Source of the DNA: Kordiimonadaceae bacterium | GTDB lineage: Bacteria > Pseudomonadota > Alphaproteobacteria > Sphingomonadales > Kordiimonadaceae | Reading direction: 5' to 3' | Length of the DNA stretch: 64,000 nt | NCBI GenBank assembly: GCA_017640725.1 | Contig: JAEPQB010000001.1 | Span: forward strand, 1,178,001 to 1,242,000 | Part shown: positions 34,027 through 43,895 of the stretch, piece by piece | Layout: each line of letters starts with the position of its first letter | Position numbering within the stretch: the stretch's first letter is position 1 | Made by a program: the position numbers and the translations under genes | Notes under the pieces: model-generated | What the model was told of the DNA's origin: nothing | Seen by the model: the letters and a program-made list of their open reading frames with translations, nothing else | Database searches by the model: none

Positions 34027-35358
34027 CTAACTTCGTGAAGGCGCTTCTGGCGAGTTCGCGACCTTGGCCACGTCGCGTTTCCAAAGTAGCCATAATACAA
34101 ACAGCCCCGGTAGTGCCAGGAAAGTTGCCCCAATGAAAAACTCGAACCACCCCACATAGTCCGCAACATACCCACTGGGCGCCCCCAATATCGTTCTTCC
34201 CTGATTGCCGAGTGACGACATGAGGGCGAACTGTGTTGCGGTGAAATTGGCGTTACAGAGGCCTGCCATATAGGCGATCATTACCGTTGTACCCAGCCCT
34301 GTCGCAAAATTCTCCATCCCGATTGTGGCGGCCAGTCGCCACCCTTCAGCTTCTCCTGACCAAAGCCAAGCGAAACCAAGGTTGGTGAGCATCATCAAAA
34401 TGCCGGTTAGCAACAGCGCTTTGTACATGCCGATCTGTTTATAGAGCACCGCGCCTAGCCCCACGCCGACCATGAGCGTGATGAAGCCAACGGTTTTATT
34501 GGCCCACGCCACCACTTCAAGGTCAAAATTCATTTCCCTGATCAAGGGGGCGGTCATGATGGCAGCAACAGCGTCGCCCGCTTTGAACAAAAGAATGAAC
34601 AAGAGAACAAGCAACCAGTTGTCCCGACGTGAGAACTCCTTGAAAGGAAGATAGACAGCCTCACGCAGGCGATTTGCGATAGGCGACAAGCCAGCCTTTT
34701 CCGCCTCCTGCGCAAGGAACGCATCATCCTCGTCACCTTTTTTCGGTTCGCCGATCCAGAACACCGCGAATGTGCCTGGTAAAAACAAAAGCGGCAGCAG
34801 GCTGATGGCAATAGTCCACCCATAAGCGTCAGCAATCATAAGAACCGCAAATCCCGCGAGGTAGTTAGCGGTGCGATAGCCATAAACATAAGACGCAGCG
34901 CTATGTCCCTGGTCTGCATCCTCCAGAATTTCGATTCTGTACGCATCAATCACGATATCTTGGCTGGCTGACAGAAAAGCGATTGCCGCAGCAAACACAG
35001 CAACTTGATAGAGTTGGGTCGCCGGGTCCAAATGAGCAATCATAAGAAGAAAAGCAGCCATCAGCCCCTGAATGAGCAAAAGCCAACCCCGCCGCTGCCC
35101 GAACATCCTGGTGATTGGACCGAGTGGCAAGCGGTCGATCGCTGGCGACCACAAAAACTTCCACGTGTAGAAAGTTGTGATGAGGGCAAACAGTCCCACA
35201 TCGCTTTTGCTGACATCATTGTAGGAAAGCCAAAAACCCATCAATGAAATGACAAATGTGAGCGGGAACCCACTGGCCATACCAAGGCCAAACGTACCGA
35301 CAATACGCTTGTCAGCATAGGGTTTCAGGGCATCAAAAACACTGAGAGGTGCTGCCAT
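34027..35358 (-). CDS. AmpG-like MFS transporter
   Basis: A 443-residue carrier with about 12-14 membrane helices, beginning FGLGMASGFPLTFVISLMGFWL and carrying SASQDIVIDAYRIEILED, the pattern of AmpG muropeptide permeases. AmpG brings anhydro-muropeptides into the cell for recycling; that use is inferred. It starts 3 bases after the stop of the hotdog-like gene, so the two are cotranscribed. No beta-lactamase or AmpR is seen. Confidence 0.85.
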   Translation of the reverse strand: MAAPLSVFDALKPYADKRIVGTFGLGMASGFPLTFVISLMGFWLSYNDVSKSDVGLFALITTFYTWKFLWSPAIDRLPLGPITRMFGQRRGWLLLIQGLMAAFLLMIAHLDPATQLYQVAVFAAAIAFLSASQDIVIDAYRIEILEDADQGHSAASYVYGYRTANYLAGFAVLMIADAYGWTIAISLLPLLFLPGTFAVFWIGEPKKGDEDDAFLAQEAEKAGLSPIANRLREAVYLPFKEFSRRDNWLLVLLFILLFKAGDAVAAIMTAPLIREMNFDLEVVAWANKTVGFITLMVGVGLGAVLYKQIGMYKALLLTGILMMLTNLGFAWLWSGEAEGWRLAATIGMENFATGLGTTVMIAYMAGLCNANFTATQFALMSSLGNQGRTILGAPSGYVADYVGWFEFFIGATFLALPGLFVLWLLWKRDVAKVANSPEAPSRS

Positions 35359-35361
35359 GCG

Positions 35362-36099
35362 TCAGCCCGCAATCTTGGCGGCGTCAACCGTGATCCAAAG
35401 CCCTTCGGCTTTGGCGACCAAATCGCCTTCTGCATCAATCACAGCGGTGCCGCATCGCCGCTTGCGCGACGGCGGCGCATGGGGGTCATCTTTGCTCCAG
35501 CCAAACACCATCGCTTCACCGCCTGCTTGCAGCGGCTTGAAGATCTCCGCGGTTAATCGGCCAAGCAGGGCAGCCTCACCGTAAGCACAAGCGAAATACC
35601 CGGGACAATCCAGGGCAGACCAAATGAATTTGGGGTCAATGGTGCCATCCTTTCCAGCGAAATTTTGGTGCAAGTGCCACGGCACGCCTACCAAGCCTTC
35701 ATGCCCTTCTACCCGCTGCGAAAACAGGCAAAGGCCGTCGCCCGCATGGCGTGCGCGGCCGCACACGAAACAAATATCGAATGGGGTAAAGGCGCCATCC
35801 TCGGCGATGGGATCGCCAATAAAAATAGGGTTCGCGGGCAAATCCGGAACATCCAGTGACAGGTTAACAGCTTTGGCGCTGCCCACTTTAGTGTCGCCGT
35901 CCATCAGGGCGGCAGCATCGACACTTGCGCCCAGTTCCAGGGCATGATCAAGCGGGGGCGGCGCATGCAACGAGGCCTCCACCGCACCTTTGTATCCAGC
36001 TTCCGTCAAACCACCTGCCAAAACGCCGCTCGCATAGCCGCCATTGGCGGACTTAGGCGGGCCGTTAAACTGGCGCCCGATAACAACGGATTGCTGCAT
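35362..36099 (-). CDS. Hotdog-like thioesterase family protein with CFVCG motif
   Basis: A 245-residue protein. The N-terminal half begins MQQSVVIGRQFNGPPKSANGGYASG, a ligand-loop start typical of thioesterase-family double-hotdog proteins; the middle has CFVCGRARHAGDGLC, which recalls proteins in which a CFVCG motif precedes the hotdog core. The function and substrate are unknown. ATG 36099 with GGAGATATTTT before it is chosen over the in-frame start at 36135. The ampG-like gene follows after 3 bases. Confidence 0.7.
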   Translation of the reverse strand: MQQSVVIGRQFNGPPKSANGGYASGVLAGGLTEAGYKGAVEASLHAPPPLDHALELGASVDAAALMDGDTKVGSAKAVNLSLDVPDLPANPIFIGDPIAEDGAFTPFDICFVCGRARHAGDGLCLFSQRVEGHEGLVGVPWHLHQNFAGKDGTIDPKFIWSALDCPGYFACAYGEAALLGRLTAEIFKPLQAGGEAMVFGWSKDDPHAPPSRKRRCGTAVIDAEGDLVAKAEGLWITVDAAKIAG

Positions 36100-36218
36100 A
36101 AAATATCTCCCCCGGCATGAAGTTGAAGGCACCATAGAACTGCCCAGCTTGCATTGGCAAGTAGGCGCTCCGTTTATAATGCTTCCCTTGATGGCCGGAT
36201 TATGGTCAAAGGGCGCCC

Positions 36219-37535
36219 ATGAGCAACGCAGCTGAAAATTTGAGCGATGTACGCAAAGTCGCGGTGCGCACCTTGATGGCGGTGACGCTCAAGTCACGCC
36301 CGTTTGACATCGCGCTGGACGAAATGGCGGCAGAAGCCAAACTGAATGCGCGCGGCCGCGCCTTTGCCTTCAATTTAGTGATGTTGAGCCTGCGGCAGCT
36401 TGGTGTGTTGCGTCACACCCTCCAGGGGCTACTGGATCGCGGTTTACCCAAAAACGCCACCTGGACAGAGGCAGCCCTTATCACCGGCCTGGCGCAGATA
36501 CTGTTTATGCGCACAGCTGATCATGCGGCGGTGAACGAAACCGTTGAGCTTGTAAAATCCCTGAGCGGCAAAGAAAAAGGGTTCGCTGGCCTAGTGAACG
36601 CTGTTCTGCGCAAAGCCATCAAGAAACGTGATGATTTGCTGTCTGAGGCGGACAAGCACCCTGAACGTAATTTGCCACAATGGCTGCAAACCAGCTGGGC
36701 TGAAACATACACCGAAGGCACAATGCGGGCTATTGCGCAGACCCTGGCCAGCAACCCGCCGCTCGACATCAGTATCAAACCTGCTCAACTGACTGAAGAT
36801 ATGGCCGAAAAACTCAGGGCCACACCCTTGCCAACAGGCACGCTGCGGCGGGACGCGACAGATGTCACGAGCCTCGAGGGTTACGATGAAGGCAGCTGGT
36901 GGGTTCAAGATATGGCAGCCGCTATCCCTGCCACTTTGCTCGGTAATATCGAAGGCAAACATGTGCTCGATATGTGCGCGGCACCCGGTGGTAAAACCAT
37001 GCAGCTTGCGGCGCGCGGCGCGCGTGTAACCGCGATTGATCGTAACAAAAACAGGCTCCGGCGACTGCACGCGAATCTGGAGAGAACAAAGCTTGCTGCT
37101 GAAGTCGCACAAGCTGATGCAGCCACCTTTGAACCCGTGCAACCTGTTGACCATATCTTGCTGGATGCGCCTTGCAGTGCAACAGGCACATTGAGGCGCA
37201 ACCCAGATGTGATCTGGACCAAAGAACCAACAGACGTGGCCAAACTTGCCAACTTGCAGGCTAAGATACTGCGGCATGCATTTGCTTTGCTGCCCGTTGG
37301 TGGCACACTGATTTACTGCGTCTGCTCGCTGGAAAAATCCGAAGGTGTGGAACAGGTCGACGCGTTTTTGTCGGACTTCCCGGCCGCGAAACGTGTGCCC
37401 GTTTCACCCGATGAGGTCGGCGGTTTGGGCGAGCTACTTACCGATGCTGGTGACTTGCTTTGCCTGCCGTCTTTGCAGGTTGAAAAAGGCGGCATGGACG
37501 GCTTTTTTGCTGCGCGGCTGACAAAAGTGAAATAA
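36219..37535 (+). CDS. rsmB: 16S rRNA (cytosine-967-C5)-methyltransferase RsmB
   Basis: A 438-residue rRNA methyltransferase. An N-terminal NusB-like helical domain (to about residue 140) precedes the RsmB fold, which has the SAM-binding DMCAAPGGKTMQLAARGA, the DAPCSATG motif and the catalytic-cysteine region IYCVCSLEKSEG. It modifies C967 of 16S rRNA. It is followed by rpe after 71 bases. Confidence 0.95.
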   Translation: MSNAAENLSDVRKVAVRTLMAVTLKSRPFDIALDEMAAEAKLNARGRAFAFNLVMLSLRQLGVLRHTLQGLLDRGLPKNATWTEAALITGLAQILFMRTADHAAVNETVELVKSLSGKEKGFAGLVNAVLRKAIKKRDDLLSEADKHPERNLPQWLQTSWAETYTEGTMRAIAQTLASNPPLDISIKPAQLTEDMAEKLRATPLPTGTLRRDATDVTSLEGYDEGSWWVQDMAAAIPATLLGNIEGKHVLDMCAAPGGKTMQLAARGARVTAIDRNKNRLRRLHANLERTKLAAEVAQADAATFEPVQPVDHILLDAPCSATGTLRRNPDVIWTKEPTDVAKLANLQAKILRHAFALLPVGGTLIYCVCSLEKSEGVEQVDAFLSDFPAAKRVPVSPDEVGGLGELLTDAGDLLCLPSLQVEKGGMDGFFAARLTKVK

Positions 37536-37606
37536 CCGGCTATTTTTCTTTGAATTCGGCGGCTCGCTCGCTTGCTCGCACCGATGCAACCTGATAATGA
37601 GGCGCC

Positions 37607-38266
37607 ATGCAAAAACCAATCAGAATTGCCCCAAGCATCCTTTCGGCCGATTTCGCCAAATTGGGTGAAGAAGTGCGCGCCGTCGACGAAGCTGGCGCAG
37701 ACTATGTCCATATCGATGTGATGGACGGTCATTTTGTGCCCAACATCACCATTGGCCCGGATGTGGTGAAGGCTTTAAGGCCTCATAGCACCAAGGTTTT
37801 TGATGTACATCTGATGATTGACCCGGTGGACCCTTACATCGACGCATTCGCGGCAGCCGGTGCTGACATCATCACAGCGCACGTTGAAGCCGGCAAACAT
37901 GTGCACCGGACCTTGCAGGCGATCAAGGCTGCTGGCGCCAAAGCAGGCATTTCGCTCAATCCGGCCACGCCGGAATCTTCGATTGACTATCTCTATGAAG
38001 AGCTGGACCTGATCCTGGTTATGTCAGTGAACCCGGGATTCGGAGGTCAATCGTTCATAGAGAGCCAGCTGAGGAAGATTGAGGCGATTCGCAAGCGAAT
38101 CGATTCGCTTGGATTGGACATCGACCTTGAAGTTGATGGCGGCGTAAACGACAAGACAGTTGCCAGCGTAATTAACGCTGGTGCCGATGTATTGGTTGCA
38201 GGCAGCGCCACATTCAAAGGTGGACCAGCTGCTTATGCCGACAATATTAAACGCCTGAGAGGCTAG
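37607..38266 (+). CDS. rpe: Ribulose-phosphate 3-epimerase
   Basis: A 219-residue TIM-barrel enzyme interconverting ribulose 5-phosphate and xylulose 5-phosphate. The start [18 protein letters not shown], the metal/catalytic loop [19 protein letters not shown] and the phosphate site [13 protein letters not shown] and [10 protein letters not shown] are all present. GAGGCGCC precedes the ATG. The heparinase-family gene starts 5 bases after its stop. Confidence 0.97.
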   Translation: MQKPIRIAPSILSADFAKLGEEVRAVDEAGADYVHIDVMDGHFVPNITIGPDVVKALRPHSTKVFDVHLMIDPVDPYIDAFAAAGADIITAHVEAGKHVHRTLQAIKAAGAKAGISLNPATPESSIDYLYEELDLILVMSVNPGFGGQSFIESQLRKIEAIRKRIDSLGLDIDLEVDGGVNDKTVASVINAGADVLVAGSATFKGGPAAYADNIKRLRG

Positions 38267-38271
38267 TCCTG

Positions 38272-40014
38272 ATGCCGGCCGCAGTTGATAAAATTGCTGG
38301 CTTTGTTTCGGCGGCGCCTCTTTCGCGCTCTACGCTGCGACGCGATGTGCGCGGCCATGTCCTAAAGCGCACAGTGCATGCGTTTTTTCGCTCGATCAGA
38401 GAATGGGGTTACGGCCTGAACCTATATGAGTTCCGATTGAAAGGCCGCCACCCTCTTCAGCTTCTCGGCAGTCCAGATGATCCTGCACCCGGCAATGCCA
38501 CGTTGGGTTCAGCGATTTTTGGCGGCGATATGCTTTTCGAAGGGGAAAGCCACACCCTCCATGAAGGTTTTTGGAACGATATCAGAACCAAAGCCACGCC
38601 GTCATTTTTCCGGTATGCGCATTCATTCCACTGGCTTCAAGATCTGGCCCAGGTTGGGGACCAAGTGAAAGCCCGGGACGCAGCAGAAACCATGCTTGGT
38701 TGGTGGCTGGTTGAAGGGGATCTATGGAGCCCAAAGGTTTGGGAAGCGGAAACGCTCGCTCGTCGCTTTATCAACTGGGGCGCTCATGCCCCTTTGATTC
38801 TTTCAAGCGACGATCTTGTTTATCGCTCAAAGGTTCTGCATTCGATGGCGCGTCAACTCCGTCATCTCGCTCGCTGTCACGATGATGTTTCTGAAGGGTT
38901 GCCGCAGCTTTATGTCGCAACCGCCCTCACATTAGGTGGCCTACTTTTGCCGGGCGGTGCCACGTGGCAAACCAAGGGATTAAAACTACTCGAGCGCAGC
39001 TGCAAAGGGTTCATCCTGCCTGACGGTGGACCTGCAAGCCGGAATGCCGCTGACGCGATCCGCGGCATGCAGTTGCTCATACTGGTTCGCAACACATTTG
39101 TTGAAGTTAACGCGGACCTGCCACCTTGGATTCAAGTTACGCTTGACCGGATTGCGCCTTTTGTTCGCACGGTGCGCCACAATGACGGCAGCTTTGCCCA
39201 TATCGGCGGCGTGTCAGCAGAAGGAGGCCACGGTACAGATGCGATTTTGGCCGCAAGCGAAGCCAAGGGTAAAGCGATTGAAAATGCCCTGCACACAGGT
39301 GTGCAGCGATTGGTTGCAGAAAACACCTGCCTGATTGTTGATGCCGGAACGCCCCCTGCCCGCGGGCTATCCTCAAAGGCTTCCGCTGCGACAGCCTCTT
39401 TCGAACTGTCGGTTGGTCAAGAACGTCTGGTCGTCAACATGGGGCCAGCAAGTAGGCGGGGGCCGTTGCCAGAATTGGCAGATATGTCACGAATGACAGC
39501 TGCAAATTCAACATTGGTGGTCGGTGACACCAACAGCAGCCAACTACGCGATGACAAGCTGATCGGTGCAGGCGTGACAGAAACCCAGACCACACGTGAA
39601 ACGCTCGAACACAGCCAGGCTTTAAAAGTGATCCACAATGGTTATGAGCGGCGTTTTGGGATTTTGCACGAGCGCACTCTGGAGCTCGACAACACGGGAG
39701 ATCGCCTGAAGGGTAAGGACCGTCTTTCAGGCAAGAAGATGAAAAAGCTTGCAGGCCAATCGATCGCCCTGCGCTTTCATCTGCACCCGGGTGTAGAAGC
39801 CTTCAAAGCGCCTGACGGACGGATATCGCTTGAAACCAAAGGCGGCCAAACCTGGATTTTCGACATTGAAGGCGCAGAAGCAGAAGTTGAGGACAGTCTC
39901 TATCTGCCGCAGCGCGACGAACCGCTTGCCAGCAAGCAAATTATTGTGACCACCAAGTCTGACGGGGTTAGCGCGACAGAACTTGTGTGGTCGCTTAGTG
40001 CAATCAGCGTCTGA
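38272..40014 (+). CDS. Heparinase II/III family protein
   Basis: A 580-residue protein matching heparinase II/III-like proteins that lie between rpe and purH in many alphaproteobacteria. The N-terminal alpha/alpha toroid (to about residue 300; WGAHAPLILSSDDLVYRS, RCHDDVSEGLPQLYVATALT) is followed by a beta-rich C-terminal domain. It has no clear signal peptide. Polysaccharide lyase activity is the family label; the natural substrate is unknown. It is 5 bases after rpe, so cotranscribed. Confidence 0.85.
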   Translation: MPAAVDKIAGFVSAAPLSRSTLRRDVRGHVLKRTVHAFFRSIREWGYGLNLYEFRLKGRHPLQLLGSPDDPAPGNATLGSAIFGGDMLFEGESHTLHEGFWNDIRTKATPSFFRYAHSFHWLQDLAQVGDQVKARDAAETMLGWWLVEGDLWSPKVWEAETLARRFINWGAHAPLILSSDDLVYRSKVLHSMARQLRHLARCHDDVSEGLPQLYVATALTLGGLLLPGGATWQTKGLKLLERSCKGFILPDGGPASRNAADAIRGMQLLILVRNTFVEVNADLPPWIQVTLDRIAPFVRTVRHNDGSFAHIGGVSAEGGHGTDAILAASEAKGKAIENALHTGVQRLVAENTCLIVDAGTPPARGLSSKASAATASFELSVGQERLVVNMGPASRRGPLPELADMSRMTAANSTLVVGDTNSSQLRDDKLIGAGVTETQTTRETLEHSQALKVIHNGYERRFGILHERTLELDNTGDRLKGKDRLSGKKMKKLAGQSIALRFHLHPGVEAFKAPDGRISLETKGGQTWIFDIEGAEAEVEDSLYLPQRDEPLASKQIIVTTKSDGVSATELVWSLSAISV

Positions 40015-40069
40015 GCCAAATTCCCATGGATCAGGCGCCTAACAAATGATTTTTAAGGGCTCTTTTTCC

Positions 40070-41650
40070 ATGACCACTGTTGCTATTAAACGCGCACTTA
40101 TTTCCGTATCTGACAAAACAGGATTAGTTGACCTTGCGCAGGCGCTTGCTGACCAAGGTGTGGAAATTTTATCCACCGGCGGCTCGGCCAAAGTCATTCG
40201 CGAAGCGGGCATTCCGGTTAAAGAAGTAGCTGACCATACAGGCTTTCCTGAAATGATGGACGGGCGGGTTAAAACACTTCATCCAAAAATTCATGGTGGC
40301 TTTCTGGCGCTCCGCGATAACCCAGACCATGTGGCGGCGATGGAAACACACGATATTGGCGGCATCGATCTAGTAGCCGTAAACCTTTACCCGTTTGAAG
40401 CCACTGTAAAGTCAGGCGCAGACTTCGATACCTGCATTGAAAATATCGACATAGGTGGGCCTGCAATGGTGCGTTCGGCCGCAAAAAACCATGCGTTTGT
40501 GGCCATTGTGACAGACCCCGGTGATTACAGCGATATTATCGACCAGATCAAAACCGCTGGCGGCACAACCCATGAAATGCGCAAAAAACTGGCGGCAAAG
40601 GCCTACGCCCGTACGGCAGCTTACGATACTGCGATCAGCCAGTGGTACGCGGAACAGAATGGTGAAACATTCCCTGACCGACTGACAGTTGCTGGCTCCA
40701 AAGTGCAGGAATGCCGGTACGGTGAAAACCCGCATCAGGTAGCTGCTTTTTACAAGAATGCAGAGGAGCGCCCCGGCATAGCAACCGCCACCCAGCACCA
40801 AGGCAAGGAACTTTCCTACAACAACCTTAATGATACCGATGCCGCCTTTGAGCTCGTGAGTGAGTTTGACCCTGCCACACCGACTGTTGCGATCATCAAG
40901 CACGCCAACCCTTGTGGTGTGGCCACTGGTAGCACCCTGTTGGAAGCATATGAAAAAGCGCTGAAGTGCGACCCTGTGTCAGCCTTCGGCGGCATCGTGG
41001 CGCTAAATCAGCCGCTGGACGGTAAAACCGCAGAAGCCATTATAAAAGTGTTTACCGAAGTGATCATTGCACCAGAGGTGGGTGATGACGCAAAAGCGAT
41101 CATTGGCGCAAAGAAGAACTTGCGACTGCTTACAACCGGCGGCCTCGCGAACCCGGCCCAAGCCGCGAAAATGGTGAAAACGGTTGCTGGTGGATTTCTT
41201 GTGCAAAATCGCGACACCGGCCGCATTACACTCGATGACCTGAAAGTCGTTACCAAGCGTGCGCCTTCAGACGCTGAACTTAATGATCTTTTGTTTGCCT
41301 TTCAGGTTGGCAAGCACGTTAAGTCCAACGCGATCGTTTACGTCCGTGACGGTATGACAGTCGGCATTGGAGCCGGGCAAATGAACCGGCGGGACAGCAG
41401 CCGCATTGCTGCAATCCGGGCCGGTGAAGCCGCAGAAATGGCAGGCGACGCAGAGACACTCGCCAAAGGCAGCGTAGTGGCGTCAGACGCCTTTTTCCCT
41501 TTTGCGGATGGCTTGCTAGCCGCCGCAGAAGCTGGGGCCACAGCGGTTATCCAGCCCGGTGGTAGCATGCGCGACGATGAGGTGATCGCGGCCGCTGACG
41601 AAGCAGGCCTTGCCATGGTATTCACGGGCATGCGGCACTTCCGCCACTAA
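40070..41650 (+). CDS. purH: Bifunctional AICAR transformylase / IMP cyclohydrolase
   Basis: A 526-residue enzyme for the last two steps of IMP synthesis. The N-terminal cyclohydrolase domain starts [23 protein letters not shown]; the C-terminal transformylase has [32 protein letters not shown] and [10 protein letters not shown]. The ATG at 40070 matches the family start, and an upstream in-frame ATG at 40046 gives a short extension. The gene ends convergent with, and overlapping by 4 bases, the HIT gene. Confidence 0.97.
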   Translation: MTTVAIKRALISVSDKTGLVDLAQALADQGVEILSTGGSAKVIREAGIPVKEVADHTGFPEMMDGRVKTLHPKIHGGFLALRDNPDHVAAMETHDIGGIDLVAVNLYPFEATVKSGADFDTCIENIDIGGPAMVRSAAKNHAFVAIVTDPGDYSDIIDQIKTAGGTTHEMRKKLAAKAYARTAAYDTAISQWYAEQNGETFPDRLTVAGSKVQECRYGENPHQVAAFYKNAEERPGIATATQHQGKELSYNNLNDTDAAFELVSEFDPATPTVAIIKHANPCGVATGSTLLEAYEKALKCDPVSAFGGIVALNQPLDGKTAEAIIKVFTEVIIAPEVGDDAKAIIGAKKNLRLLTTGGLANPAQAAKMVKTVAGGFLVQNRDTGRITLDDLKVVTKRAPSDAELNDLLFAFQVGKHVKSNAIVYVRDGMTVGIGAGQMNRRDSSRIAAIRAGEAAEMAGDAETLAKGSVVASDAFFPFADGLLAAAEAGATAVIQPGGSMRDDEVIAAADEAGLAMVFTGMRHFRH

Positions 41651-42057
41651 AACTCAAGCACAGCGTTCAGGCTTGCCAGCATTGCCATTTTTTGCTCGTC
41701 GCCGTACGGGGCGGCGGGCGCCTTGCCCCAAACAGGGCCCGGCCATGCCGGGTCTGTTTCAAATCTAGCGATAACATGCACATGGAGCTGCGGCACCATA
41801 TTGCCAAGCGCCGCCACGTTCATTTTGTCAGCATTGGTTAGCCGTTCCAGTCGCCGCGAAACGAACGTGATCTCTTCCATAAGCTTTTGCTGGTCACCAG
41901 GCGGCAGGGCGTGAATTTCGCGAACGTCGTTCACTTTGGGCACAAGGATAAGCCATGGGTAGCTGGTGTCGTTCATCAGCAACAGTTCGCACAATTCAAG
42001 GTGCCCTAAACGCAATGTGTCCGCCGCCAATTGCGGATGCAGTTCAAATAGGCTCAT
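41647..42057 (-). CDS. HIT domain protein
   Basis: A 136-residue histidine-triad nucleotide-binding protein. The triad is [11 protein letters not shown] (H-x-H-x-x-x), with the third position non-His (Arg), as in some diadenosine-hydrolase-like relatives. The ATG at 42057 with GAGGACCAT upstream is preferred to an in-frame start at 42141. Divergent from a GNAT gene, 31 bases apart. Confidence 0.85.
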   Translation of the reverse strand: MSLFELHPQLAADTLRLGHLELCELLLMNDTSYPWLILVPKVNDVREIHALPPGDQQKLMEEITFVSRRLERLTNADKMNVAALGNMVPQLHVHVIARFETDPAWPGPVWGKAPAAPYGDEQKMAMLASLNAVLEF

Positions 42058-42088
42058 ATGGTCCTCCACGCGTCTGAAGGGAAAAACT

Positions 42089-42544
42089 ATGTCCGGGTTC
42101 GAACGACTGCGCAAGGCAACACCAGATGACCTGGGTTTCATCCTCGCATTGGAAGCAAACCCAGCGAACGAGTACGTCCATAGTTATTCCGAGGTGCAGC
42201 ATTCTGCCAACCTGGAAAAGGGCACGGTCCACTATTTCATTGCGGAAGACAAAACAGGTGAACCATTGGGTTTTGCCATTTTGTTTGACGATGGGCCCGG
42301 CCGCATTGAATGGCGCCGCATCATTGTTGACGCACCTGGCATGGGTGTTGGGCAGAAATTCATGCGCGCTGTCATTGACTATTTTCGCGAAAGTGGCGTC
42401 AAAAGTATCTGGCTGGATGTGTATGAAATTAACGCCCGCGCCCGGCATGTGTACCGGGCGATGGGCTTCAAGGAAACTGGCCAAAGACCATTGGCCAGCA
42501 ATTCTGATATCACCCTGATGATCATGGAACTAACCCTCGTTTAG
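42089..42544 (+). CDS. GNAT family N-acetyltransferase
   Basis: A 151-residue acetyltransferase. The acetyl-CoA region is seen as RIIVDAPGMGVGQKFMRAVI (the Q/RxxGxG/A loop in a variant form), followed by SIWLDVYEINARARHVYRAMGF, the usual strand-5 segment of GNAT proteins. The acceptor is unknown. The start at 42089 is chosen because AAGGGAAAAACT precedes it; a longer reading overlaps the divergent HIT gene. Confidence 0.88.
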   Translation: MSGFERLRKATPDDLGFILALEANPANEYVHSYSEVQHSANLEKGTVHYFIAEDKTGEPLGFAILFDDGPGRIEWRRIIVDAPGMGVGQKFMRAVIDYFRESGVKSIWLDVYEINARARHVYRAMGFKETGQRPLASNSDITLMIMELTLV

Positions 42545-42611
42545 CTGACGACAAAAATGATTGGCATATCAGGCTTGGTGATCTATTCCTGCGGTGTTGA
42601 GGGGTAAAGGT

Positions 42612-43289
42612 ATGATCCGTTCGTTTTATGTAATTGATGACTTTTTGCAGGATCCGCATCAACTGAGGAATCTGGCGCTTCAGCAAGAGTATCCAGAGTA
42701 TGAAGAAACGCCGCAGTTTCCAGGCAGAAACAGCAAACACCGCCAGATCATTAACGGGCTTGATCGTAGAATTTCAGAAATAGTAGGCGAGCCGCTGGTG
42801 CCAACGGACGGGACGTCTTATGCGAAATTTCGGCTGGCGCTCGAGGGCGACAAAGGGACCAGCAGCGTTCATATTGATAACGCCCACTGGACAGCGATTT
42901 TATACCTCACACTGCCGGAACACTGCCAGGACGGCACGCATTTTTTCCGGCATATCCCGACCAATACGGACCGCGCTCCCTATTTCCGGCATGAGTATGA
43001 AAAATACGGGTCGTCGGATGCGCAGGAATTGCTCGATATGACGGTAAACCGGGATTCAAACGACCCCAGCAAATGGGAAAAAATAATGACCGTGCCCATG
43101 CGCTTCAATCGCTTGCTGCTCGTGCGGCCGCAGCATTGGCATGATGCCGGTTTAAGTTTTGGGGACAGCGTTAAAAACGGTCGGCTGGTTTACCTCAGCT
43201 TCTTCAATCACGCTTCAGCCGGACCCTCGGGTACAGGCCAATCGGGTACGGGCCAATCGGGTACGGGCCAATCGGGTACGGGCCAATGA
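42612..43289 (+). CDS. DUF6445-like protein, first of a tandem triplet
   Basis: A 225-residue protein of the DUF6445 type. The core has SVHIDNAHWTAILYLT (H87, D89), DGTHFFRH and RPQHWHDAG, an H-x-D plus later-His layout like that of 2-oxoglutarate/Fe(II) oxygenases. That enzyme class is inferred from motif layout only. The C terminus carries four copies of SGTGQ. The start at 42612 has AGGGG upstream. It overlaps the second copy by 4 bases (ATGA), so the three genes are translated as a unit. Confidence 0.8.
   Translation: MIRSFYVIDDFLQDPHQLRNLALQQEYPEYEETPQFPGRNSKHRQIINGLDRRISEIVGEPLVPTDGTSYAKFRLALEGDKGTSSVHIDNAHWTAILYLTLPEHCQDGTHFFRHIPTNTDRAPYFRHEYEKYGSSDAQELLDMTVNRDSNDPSKWEKIMTVPMRFNRLLLVRPQHWHDAGLSFGDSVKNGRLVYLSFFNHASAGPSGTGQSGTGQSGTGQSGTGQ
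43227..43286 (+). repeat. Four 15-base tandem repeats (SGTGQ codons)
   Basis: Four consecutive 15-base units starting at 43227, 43242, 43257 and 43272; unit 1 differs from the other three by one base. Each encodes SGTGQ in frame at the end of the first DUF6445-like gene. The final A of unit 4 (43286) is also the first base of the ATG of the second gene. Copy-number change would lengthen or shorten the tail without a frameshift. Confidence 0.97.
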
Positions 43290-43885
43290 GCCAGTCGCTG
43301 ATCATTGTTGATGATTTCCTACCTGACCCACATCAACTGCGGAATGTTGCCCTTAACCATGACTACCCAGCTCATGCAAAACTGCAGCCCTATCCAGGGC
43401 GGGATAGCAGGCACAAACAGCTGATCAACGGTTATGACAATCTGATCTCTGACATTGTAGGCCACCGCCTCGAACCCGCAGAGGTGAATTCTCACGCCAG
43501 GTTTCGTCTCGCCCTGGACGGTGAAAAAGGGTCCGAGAGTGTTCACATCGACCCCGTGAACTGGACAGTTTTGCTTTACCTTACGCTGCCAGAACACTGT
43601 CAGGATGGCACCCATTTGTTCCGCCACAAAGCCACAAACAGCGATCATGCGCCCTATAACGAACAACAGATGCTCGATATGGGTTTCAAGTCTGAAGATG
43701 ATTTCATGACCAACCTGTTGGCAAAAGACACAAACAACCCGGATGCCTGGGAGCACCTGATGACAGTCCCCATGCGCTTCAATCGCCTGTTGATCATGCG
43801 CCCGCAACAGTATCATGATGCGGGCTTAAGTTTTGGCGACAAGCCGGAAAACGGGCGCCTGATTTATATAACAACTTATTATTGA
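43286..43885 (+). CDS. DUF6445-like protein, second of the triplet
   Basis: A 199-residue paralog of the genes on both sides. It shares the opening VDDFLPDPHQLRNVAL, SVHIDPVNWTVLLYLTLPEH (H87, D89), DGTHLFRH, the TVPMRFNRLLIMRPQQYHDAG segment, and SFGDKPENGRLIY. It has no SGTGQ tail. It is overlapped by the first gene (4 bases) and lies 10 bases before the third. Confidence 0.8.
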   Translation: MSQSLIIVDDFLPDPHQLRNVALNHDYPAHAKLQPYPGRDSRHKQLINGYDNLISDIVGHRLEPAEVNSHARFRLALDGEKGSESVHIDPVNWTVLLYLTLPEHCQDGTHLFRHKATNSDHAPYNEQQMLDMGFKSEDDFMTNLLAKDTNNPDAWEHLMTVPMRFNRLLIMRPQQYHDAGLSFGDKPENGRLIYITTYY

Positions 43886-43895
43886 GGGTGTTTTT

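Noticed and set aside
43227-43286. CRISPR-like or mobile repeat
   Set aside because: Units are contiguous without spacers, in frame, and encode a short peptide tail.
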